From NCBI GenBank assembly GCA_016209725.1, contig JACQVO010000129.1, positions 1 to 17,913 on the forward strand: a DNA stretch of 17,913 nucleotides. Reading direction: 5' to 3'. The notes below the pieces were generated by a model. That model made no database searches and was not told the DNA's origin. It was given only the letters and a program-made list of their open reading frames with translations. Positions 12,761 through 17,913 of this stretch are shown in pieces. This DNA is from Candidatus Methylomirabilota bacterium. GTDB lineage: Bacteria > Methylomirabilota > Methylomirabilia > Methylomirabilales > 2-02-FULL-66-22. Each line of letters opens with the position of its first letter. Within the stretch, counting starts at the first letter, position 1. The translations under genes were made by a program, and so were the position numbers.

Positions 12761-13267
12761 TCAGGTCAGGGAGATGTGGTGGTCGTCCAGGAGCTTCCGG
12801 AACCGGCTGGCGTTGATCAACTCGACGGGAGGCCCTTCGGAAAGCTTCCCGAGGTCCTCGGCGAAGTAGCCGTTCGTGATGAGGATCCCCTTGCTGGCCC
12901 CATCGGCCTTCACCGTGTCGGACAGGGACTGGACGGCGCCGAGATCCACCGGCCGGGCCTCCTGCGCCAGGAGGCAGTGCACCAGGACGTCCCCGCCGAT
13001 GATCGGCTGGGGATTTACCGCGGAGATCTCGATGGTCCGTTGCCCGCGCCGCACCGGGCCATTGATCACCAGGCCCAGTTCCTCCAGCAGGCGGAGACAC
13101 AGGACCTCGAACTGGACCAGGGAGAGGGATTCGACCATGGCCTGGGCCATGTCGCCGTGTTCGCCCGTGGGACGTTCCGCCACGTGCTGCACGGGCGAGC
13201 GACCGGCAATGGCGATCAGGATGAATCCCGCCAGGATCGCCAGGGTCACGAGCAGGATGACGCCCAA
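12761..13267 (-). CDS. Membrane-anchored Mrr-like (restriction endonuclease fold) protein
   Basis: A 168-aa protein with an N-terminal transmembrane helix (GVILLVTLAILAGFILIAIAG) and, from residue 46, an Mrr_cat-like domain: SLVQFEVLCLRLLEELGL, a central beta hairpin, KGILITNGYFAEDLGKL and VELINASRFRKLL. That order is typical of Mrr/PD-(D/E)xK nuclease-fold proteins. The catalytic Asp and the (E/Q)xK pair expected around residues 80-98 are not seen; the strand reads GGDVLVHCLL, with Cys where Lys is expected. It is therefore probably not an active nuclease. The start is a TTG with a gagag site; an ATG at residue 40 would remove the anchor. It lies 49 bp after the 55-aa gene and could be cotranscribed with it. 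Confidence 0.65.
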   Translation of the reverse strand: MGVILLVTLAILAGFILIAIAGRSPVQHVAERPTGEHGDMAQAMVESLSLVQFEVLCLRLLEELGLVINGPVRRGQRTIEISAVNPQPIIGGDVLVHCLLAQEARPVDLGAVQSLSDTVKADGASKGILITNGYFAEDLGKLSEGPPVELINASRFRKLLDDHHISLT

Positions 13268-13316
13268 TTCCGTGCTCTCGCGGTGAGGGTGGTGAACCGT
13301 CCGCCGGGGAAGATCC

Positions 13317-13484
13317 CTACTTGACCATCTCGTCGTAGATCTCGTCCTTGCGGCTTTTCTCGATCAGGCGATCGTGGCGGAAGGCCTGGCGCATTGACAG
13401 GTACAGGCAGAATAGCACCGAGATGAGCAAGAGGACGATGGGAATGTTGTCGGGCCGGCTGATGATGCGGAGGAAGTTGTCCAT
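13317..13484 (-). CDS. 55-aa single-pass membrane protein
   Basis: A small gene below usual length cut-offs. The ATG at 13484 has a strong agggga 8 nt upstream. The protein begins MDNFLRIISRPDNIPIV, runs through one helix (about residues 14-31, IPIVLLLISVLFCLYLS), and ends in a charged tail, RHDRLIEKSRKDEIYDEMVK. The FLRIISRPDNIPIV opening resembles small proteins that I recall near quinol-cytochrome c complexes in uncultured lineages; this recollection cannot be verified here. It is divergent from the 54-aa gene at 13575, with a 90-bp shared intergenic region. The strong start signal and regular reading frame make it likely real. Confidence 0.7.
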   Translation of the reverse strand: MDNFLRIISRPDNIPIVLLLISVLFCLYLSMRQAFRHDRLIEKSRKDEIYDEMVK

Positions 13485-13574
13485 GGGTGATTCCCCTGGT
13501 GTGTGTCACCCCGATGGGGCGGTTGCCCGCCACGCTGTCGCAGCCCCCGGCGTGCCGGATCGGAGCGACTGAGC

Positions 13575-13739
13575 GTGTATTACCTGGCCAAAACGCTGCA
13601 AGCCATCGGGATGGTGAACCTGATGGTCGCCCTCTACGCCGGCGTCACGATGGAGCACGGCATGAGCATCGAGTACGCGCTCCTGGCGGCGGGGGCCCTC
13701 CTCTTCCTCCTCGGACGCTATCTCGAGCCGCGCGGCTGA
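13575..13739 (+). CDS. 54-aa two-helix membrane protein
   Basis: The GTG at 13575 starts YYLAKTLQAIGMVNLMVALYAGV, a first helix, followed by EHGMSIEYALLAAGALLFLLGRYLEPRG, a second helix with a basic end. A ggagcgac lies about 10 nt upstream. The in-frame extension to 13503 is Arg/Pro-rich and is probably not translated. Function is unknown. Its size and its divergence from another small membrane protein suggest both may be accessory subunits of a respiratory complex, an inference from context only. Confidence 0.65.
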   Translation: MYYLAKTLQAIGMVNLMVALYAGVTMEHGMSIEYALLAAGALLFLLGRYLEPRG

Positions 13740-13794
13740 TCCCGTCATTCAGGCTCTCAGCTCCGATCCGAAAAAACATCAAACCGCCATGATC

Positions 13795-13814
13795 ACCCAG
13801 CGCCAGCGCTGGGT
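13795..13814. terminator. Stem-loop between convergent genes
   Basis: An 8-bp perfect stem (acccagcg / cgctgggt, 4-nt loop) lies in the 230-bp gap between the converging 54-aa gene and ferredoxin gene. A second perfect palindrome, ccccgtacgggg, is at 13856-13867. No T-run follows either, so any terminator role is tentative. Nothing else is seen in this gap. Confidence 0.35.
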
Positions 13815-13969
13815 ACCCGGGTCGCCAAGGACGGCATGTATCATTCTCCGGAGCGCCCCGTACGGGGACACTCCCATGAGGTCGTCAGGCCTTTCAGCTC
13901 TTTGTTTGGATCTATTATTCTAGCCTTGGCGATCATGGCGCCTTGGCGGTTGGGACCTTCGAATCGAGG

Positions 13970-15028
13970 CTACGATTCCGCTTCGGCCGTACGCAATCCG
14001 AGCCGCTTCTGCTCCCGCCTCCGCCAGATGTCCAGAAGGCCCTGGCCCGACCGCCACACGGCGAAGAGCGCCCCCAGGCAGAACAGGGACAGAATCCCGC
14101 CGAGGGCGGAGAACGCTGCGAAGAGGGGAAGGTTTTCGGGATCCAGAATGGCGTTCGCCAGGACGCTGGGGGTGAGCGGCAGACCGAGAGAGAGCGGCTT
14201 CGCCAGGACGATCCGAGCGGTCATCCAGCCGATGAAGGCCGTGATGACGCCCAGGACCGCCAATCCGCCCACGGATTCCATGAGCTTCTGACGGCCCACG
14301 CGGAAGGCATGCTCGAACTCGGTTCCCTCGCTGGCCCGCAGCAGGCCGCGAGCCAACTCCTCGCCCTGGCGGAAGGTGATGGATTTTTTCTCTAGGTCCG
14401 CCAGATTAAAGTTCTCCTTGCCCATGCCCTTGGCAAGTTCCGCCCGAAGGTCTTTGGCCATCTGCTCGGCCCCGCGAGCCTTCTCGGCGGTGAGACGACC
14501 GGCCTCTTGAAGCGCCACGACCTCCCGCAAGAGGTCCAGGCCTTTCCGGTACAGCTCCGGCGCGAGGACCGTGGGGCCGGCCGGCTTTGCCTCGACTTTA
14601 CTCGGCACAGGCGCCTCGGGCTTCTTGGCGGCGGCCGGTGCGGGAGCAGCAGCGGGGGCCGGTCTTTCCTCGACAGGGGCGGCGGCAACGGGCGCTGCGG
14701 CGGCCTGGGCCACCGCCTCTCGACACACGGCGAAGGTGTCCTGATGGGCCTCTTCCACCTCGGTCTTCGTTTTGGCCCGTACCAGGCTGGGTGTCTTCGT
14801 GACGAAGTCCGCGTTCTTGGCGATGAAGGACCGCCACTGCTCGGGGACTTCGGCCTCGGGGAAGATCGCCGCCACCGGGCATGCCGGACGGCAGGCATCG
14901 CAGTCCACGCACTCGGCGGGATGGATGATCAACTGGTCGCCGCCCTCGTAGAAGCACGCTACCGGGCAGACCTCTACGCAGGCGCGGTCGATGGTGGAGA
15001 GGCAGGGCTCGGCGACGACGTAGGTCAT
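13970..15028 (-). CDS. Membrane-anchored ferredoxin fusion protein
   Basis: A 352-aa protein with three parts. Residues 1-75 are a 7Fe-type ferredoxin: C9, C17, C21 then C40, C43, C46, C50, with CVEVCPVACFYEGGDQL and CVDCDACRPACPVAAIF typical of the ferredoxin I class. Residues about 75-115 resemble the family's C-terminal tail, and 115-175 are a low-complexity Ala/Pro linker. Residues 175-262 are helical and charged. Two membrane helices follow (about 265-287 and 307-332), ending in a basic tail (WRRREQKRLGL). The ATG at 15028 has a strong ggagga site; in-frame sequence further upstream is not family-like. It may tether low-potential electron transfer to a membrane complex. The partner is unknown and the C-terminal domain matches nothing I recognise. 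Confidence 0.85.
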   Translation of the reverse strand: MTYVVAEPCLSTIDRACVEVCPVACFYEGGDQLIIHPAECVDCDACRPACPVAAIFPEAEVPEQWRSFIAKNADFVTKTPSLVRAKTKTEVEEAHQDTFAVCREAVAQAAAAPVAAAPVEERPAPAAAPAPAAAKKPEAPVPSKVEAKPAGPTVLAPELYRKGLDLLREVVALQEAGRLTAEKARGAEQMAKDLRAELAKGMGKENFNLADLEKKSITFRQGEELARGLLRASEGTEFEHAFRVGRQKLMESVGGLAVLGVITAFIGWMTARIVLAKPLSLGLPLTPSVLANAILDPENLPLFAAFSALGGILSLFCLGALFAVWRSGQGLLDIWRRREQKRLGLRTAEAES

Positions 15029-15071
15029 GCAGCATTCCTCCGAGGTTGGTCTCCTACGAGCAACCGCAAAA

Positions 15072-15100
15072 ATCTTATCCTGCGACGCGAGTGAATGCAA
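15072..15100 (-). promoter_or_regulatory. Candidate promoter of the ferredoxin fusion gene
   Basis: On the minus strand TTGCAT (15100-15095) and TAAGAT (15077-15072) are separated by 17 bp, about 44 nt before the ATG at 15028. The -10 matches four of six consensus bases and the -35 three. Confidence 0.45.
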
Positions 15101-15303
15101 GGGAAACCGGTTCGCTCCGGTCTGCTTCCCTGGTGGCACTCCGCCTCAGGGCGCATCTGAATTTCCATGGTTTCCCGAAGGCTGGCCAAAGCGGGTTCCA
15201 GGGGCTTGCCCACAGCGTGCGCGCCGAATCCGCCTCCGCCAGAGGCAGGGCCGCTGCCACACCGCCATCGTTTTGGGCTGCTGTTTTCGGCCCAATTTTT
15301 TAC

Positions 15304-15357
15304 TTGACAACACCATATGTTGGGCGTAAGTAAATGGCCCTACCCAACAAATTGGAC
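15304..15357 (+). promoter_or_regulatory. TTGACA element with two NrdR-box-like sites upstream of nrdJ
   Basis: A perfect TTGACA is at 15304-15309. Directly after it, acaccatatgttgggc (15310-15325) matches about 12 of 16 positions of the NrdR box consensus acaCwAtATaTwGtgt as I recall it. A second, weaker site, acccaacaaattggac (15342-15357), starts 32 bp later and matches about 10 of 16. Tandem NrdR boxes about 31-32 bp apart are the usual arrangement at ribonucleotide reductase promoters. No strong -10 is seen; taagta at 15327 is 17 bp from the -35. A partial echo, cttgaccacaccata, occurs at 15511-15525. Confidence 0.5.
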
Positions 15358-15415
15358 CAATCAGATGTTTAGCTACTGTCTAACGTACCATTGGAACACG
15401 GCTCGGGCAAGGCGA

Positions 15416-15454
15416 TTCCCGGGCTGCCGCCATTCAAACCCCCTCGCCCGGGAA
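15416..15454 (+). other. Stem-loop in the long nrdJ leader
   Basis: A perfect 9-bp stem (ttcccgggc at 15416-15424, gcccgggaa at 15446-15454) with a 21-nt loop lies in the 567-bp intergenic region before nrdJ, about 140 nt from its start codon. If transcription begins near 15340 it would sit in a 250-nt leader. No cobalamin riboswitch box could be recognised by eye. The rest of 15101-15300 and 15455-15585 shows nothing clear. Confidence 0.45.
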
Positions 15455-15595
15455 GTCGTGCGTTTAGTCCGTTGCCCCACTCCGTTACTTGGTAAATCCG
15501 AACGCTGGAACTTGACCACACCATAGACCCTTGACCCCCTTCGGGGCGGCCCGCGGCACCGCGCGCTGCCCCGTGTGCTGTCCACGGAGGTTTCA

Positions 15596-17913
15596 ATGGC
15601 ACAGCTCACCCGTCCAGTGAAGCAAGGCCAGTGGTCCGAATCCGCTCTTCGGGTTCTGCGGGAACGGTACTTGAATAGGTCGCGAGGAGAGGCCACCGAG
15701 ACTCCTGAGGATATGTGCTGGCGAGTGGCCTGGGCGATCGCTGCCGCCGAGGCGACCTGGGGAAAAACCCAGGAACAGACGTATGACGTCGCCAGCCAGT
15801 TCTACGACCTGATGGTGGACGGGTACTTCCTCCCGAATTCCCCGACGCTGATGAACGCCGGGAAGGACAACGGCCTCCAGTATTCGGCGTGCTTCGTCCT
15901 CCCGGTCGGGGATTCCATGGACGAGATCTTCGAGGCGGTGAAGCGGGCCGCCATCATCCACAAGAGCGGCGGCGGAACGGGCTTCTCGTTCTCCCGCCTC
16001 CGCCCCAAGGACACCCTGGTGAGTTCCACGGGGGGCAAGGCCAGCGGCCCCATCAGCTTCCTGCGCGTCTTCAACGGGGCCACCGAGGCCGTGAAGCAGG
16101 GCGGCACCCGCCGGGGCGCCAACATGGGCATCCTCAAGGTGGACCATCCGGACATCCTGGAGTTCATCCAGTGCAAGCTGGACGGGGGCATCACCAATTT
16201 CAACATCTCGGTGGCCGCCACGGACGCCTTCATGGAGGCCCTGGCGGCGGACGGCGACTACGACTTGGTGGATCCCCACACGCGGGAGGCGACGGGTCGC
16301 CTGCGCGCCCGCGAGGTGTTCGACCGGATCGTCCAAGCCGCCTGGCGCACGGGGGACCCCGGGCTCGTGTTCATCGACCGGGTGAACCGCAGCGCGGCCA
16401 ACCCGGTGCCGGAGCTGGAGACGATCGAGGCGACCAACCCCTGCGGCGAGCAGCCCCTGGCCCCCAACGACGCGTGCAACCTGGGCTCCATCAACCTGGA
16501 CAAGTTCGCCCGGGCCGACGATCCCTCGGCCCCCATCGCGTGGGATGAGATGGAGCGGGTGGTCCGGCTGTCGGTGCGGTTCCTGGACGATGTGATCCAG
16601 GTGAACCCGTACCCGCTGGACGAGATCATGAAAGAGGTCCACGCCAACCGCCGGATCGGGCTGGGGGTGATGGGCTGGGCCGACCTGTTGATCCAGCTCG
16701 GCGTCCCGTATGACAGCGAGGCCGCGCTGGAGCTGGCCGACAAGGTCATGGAGTTCTTCACCATGATCGGCCGGGACGAGTCGGCCCGCCTGGCGGAGGA
16801 GCGGGGCCCATTCCCCCACTGGTCCCGGAGCATCTATCGGGAGGGTCGGCCCATCCGGAATTCCACGGTAACGACCATCGCGCCGACGGGGACGATCAGC
16901 ATCATCGCGGGCTGCTCCTCGGGGATCGAGCCGCTCTTCGCCGTTGCGTTCAGCCACATCGTGGGCGACCGGCACCTGACCTTCGTGAATCCCCACTTTG
17001 AGGCGGTGGCGACGCGGCGGGGATTCTACAGCCCCGAGTTGACGGACCGGGTGGCCACGCAGGGGATCCTGCATGACCTGGCCGAGGTTCCGGAGGATGT
17101 CCGGAGAGTCTTCGTTACCGCCCACGAGATCGAGCCGGATTGGCACGTCCGGATGCAGGCCGCCTTCCAGCGACATACGGACAACGGAGTGTCCAAAACG
17201 ATTAACCTGCCCAATTCAGCCACGGTGGAGGACGTGGCCGACGCCTACCGTTTAGCATACGATCTGGGCTGTCTCGGCATCACGGTGTTCCGGGATGGGT
17301 GCAAGTCTGCCCACGGCGGGCAGGTGCTGCACGTCGGTACCGGTGTCGGCTCTGGTGCCGGTGGGGGCGCCGAAACCGGCGCCGGGATCGGCGCAGGTGC
17401 CGGCGTGGAGAGGAAGGGGAAGGTGGGAGGGGAAGAGACTGTACCGGCAAAGGCAGTGGCCACGGTCAAGCCGCGCCCGCGGACGCTTCGCGGGGTGACG
17501 TACCGAATCGACACCCCGCTGGGGACCGGCTATGTGCACGTCAACCAGGCCCCGTCGGGAGAGCCGTTCGAGATCTTCCTGAACGTGGGCAAGGCCGGCA
17601 GCGACGTCCAGGCGGATGCCGAGGCGCTGGGGCGCCTGATCTCCCTCATCCTGCGCATGCCGTCTCCCCTCTCGCCGCGCGAGCGGGTGGACGAGATCGT
17701 CAAGCAACTGGACCGCATCGGCGGGCGGCGGGACGCGGGGATGGGGCCGGCGCGGGTCCGTTCGATCCCGGACGCCATCGCCCAGGTCCTGGCAGAGCAC
17801 GTGGGCCTGCGCGAGCCCGGGGTCGAGCACATCCGCGAGGCGCGCGAGGGCCGGGTGAAGGCCACCGACATGTGCCCGGATTGCCAGAACTTCACCCTGG
17901 TCTTCGAGGAAGG
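15596..17913 (+). CDS. nrdJ: Class II (adenosylcobalamin-dependent) ribonucleotide reductase, 3' truncated
   Basis: This enzyme makes deoxyribonucleotides using a radical from adenosylcobalamin, independent of oxygen. The frame is open from the ATG at 15596 (GGAGG 5 nt upstream) to the window edge: 772 codons with no stop. Motifs in order: NSPTLMNAG; SACFVLPV with C99, one of the redox pair; HKSGGGTGFSFSRLRP; GGTRRGANMG; NPCGEQPL (N281, C283, E285) with the radical Cys; CNLGSINL; and TIAPTGTISIIAGCSSGIEP in the barrel. Residues about 581-615 are a Gly/Ala-rich low-complexity linker, then a TSCPD-type domain (about 635-750) and the C-terminal CPDC (C760, C763). No N-terminal ATP-cone is visible. 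Only the last few codons appear to be missing. NrdR-like sites upstream fit normal nrd control. Confidence 0.95.
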   Translation, partial: MAQLTRPVKQGQWSESALRVLRERYLNRSRGEATETPEDMCWRVAWAIAAAEATWGKTQEQTYDVASQFYDLMVDGYFLPNSPTLMNAGKDNGLQYSACFVLPVGDSMDEIFEAVKRAAIIHKSGGGTGFSFSRLRPKDTLVSSTGGKASGPISFLRVFNGATEAVKQGGTRRGANMGILKVDHPDILEFIQCKLDGGITNFNISVAATDAFMEALAADGDYDLVDPHTREATGRLRAREVFDRIVQAAWRTGDPGLVFIDRVNRSAANPVPELETIEATNPCGEQPLAPNDACNLGSINLDKFARADDPSAPIAWDEMERVVRLSVRFLDDVIQVNPYPLDEIMKEVHANRRIGLGVMGWADLLIQLGVPYDSEAALELADKVMEFFTMIGRDESARLAEERGPFPHWSRSIYREGRPIRNSTVTTIAPTGTISIIAGCSSGIEPLFAVAFSHIVGDRHLTFVNPHFEAVATRRGFYSPELTDRVATQGILHDLAEVPEDVRRVFVTAHEIEPDWHVRMQAAFQRHTDNGVSKTINLPNSATVEDVADAYRLAYDLGCLGITVFRDGCKSAHGGQVLHVGTGVGSGAGGGAETGAGIGAGAGVERKGKVGGEETVPAKAVATVKPRPRTLRGVTYRIDTPLGTGYVHVNQAPSGEPFEIFLNVGKAGSDVQADAEALGRLISLILRMPSPLSPRERVDEIVKQLDRIGGRRDAGMGPARVRSIPDAIAQVLAEHVGLREPGVEHIREAREGRVKATDMCPDCQNFTLVFEE

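Noticed and set aside
12584..13324. Plus-strand open frame opposite the Mrr-like gene
   Set aside because: There is no recognisable domain; the minus strand has a membrane helix and Mrr-type sequence. Its beginning is translated from REP-like palindromes.
15416..15460. tRNA-like T-arm sequence near attcaaa
   Set aside because: No acceptor stem, anticodon arm or D-arm could be assembled around it on either strand.
15331..15595. Cobalamin riboswitch upstream of the B12-dependent nrdJ
   Set aside because: I looked for the conserved B12-box and core segments and found no convincing match; only a single strong hairpin is present. A covariance-model search would settle it.
15593..17176. Long minus-strand open frame (about 527 codons) opposite nrdJ
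   Set aside because: It is Arg/His/Gly/Val-rich with no family motif, and it mirrors the third-position bias of nrdJ, which is unmistakable on the plus strand.
1..17913. CRISPR array
   Set aside because: The only tandem repeats have period 7, 8 or 14 with no regular unique spacers, and no cas-like gene is present.

Overview
The window is GC-rich bacterial DNA, about two-thirds G+C by eye over most genes. It comes from an aerobic or microaerobic respirer. It carries a cbb3-type (C-family) haem-copper oxidase operon with copper-handling accessory genes, c-type cytochromes, an acyl-CoA-type desaturase and a B12-dependent ribonucleotide reductase. The gene styles resemble uncultured soil and subsurface lineages such as Methylomirabilota (NC10) or Rokubacteria. 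That placement is an impression from remembered family resemblance, not a measurement.

Layout. Positions 1-1837 (+) hold the 3' end of an ABC-2 permease, a small CopD-like membrane protein and a TauE/SafE (UreH-type) membrane protein with HCxxxC and HxxxxC motifs, a set often found around oxidase and copper assembly genes. Positions 1989-2993 (+) encode a membrane fatty acid desaturase with one unusual His-box residue. Positions 3049-4440 are a mobile-element scar: an intact REP-associated tyrosine transposase (RAYT) between 24-bp inverted repeats, followed by two truncated RAYT 5' ends. Positions 4512-5099 (-) encode an orphan secreted Cys-containing protein of lower G+C. Positions 5100-5925 are mostly non-coding with small palindromes.

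Positions 12319 down to 5926 (-) form the main operon: a 207-aa membrane protein, a soluble dihaem cytochrome c, ccoN, ccoO, a 100-aa membrane protein, a 45-aa protein resembling the N-terminal membrane anchor of CcoP, and the copper P-type ATPase ccoI. Several junctions are ATGA overlaps, and a good sigma70-like promoter lies about 50 bp upstream of the first start codon. No conventional ccoP is present. Its anchor and haem-bearing parts appear to be split between two genes at opposite ends of the operon, which I consider the most interesting biology here.

Positions 12320-12760 are non-coding, with clustered stem-loops and REP-like palindromes. Positions 12761-13484 (-) encode a membrane-anchored Mrr-like domain that seems to lack catalytic residues, and a 55-aa single-pass protein. 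Positions 13575-13739 (+) encode a 54-aa two-helix membrane protein. Positions 13970-15028 (-) encode a ferredoxin fused through a Pro/Ala-rich linker to a two-helix membrane domain. Positions 15596-17913 (+) encode class II ribonucleotide reductase (nrdJ), cut off by the window end, preceded by a TTGACA element and two NrdR-box-like sites 32 bp apart.

Several intergenic spacers carry degenerate tandem repeats of period 7 or 8, each spacer with its own sequence.
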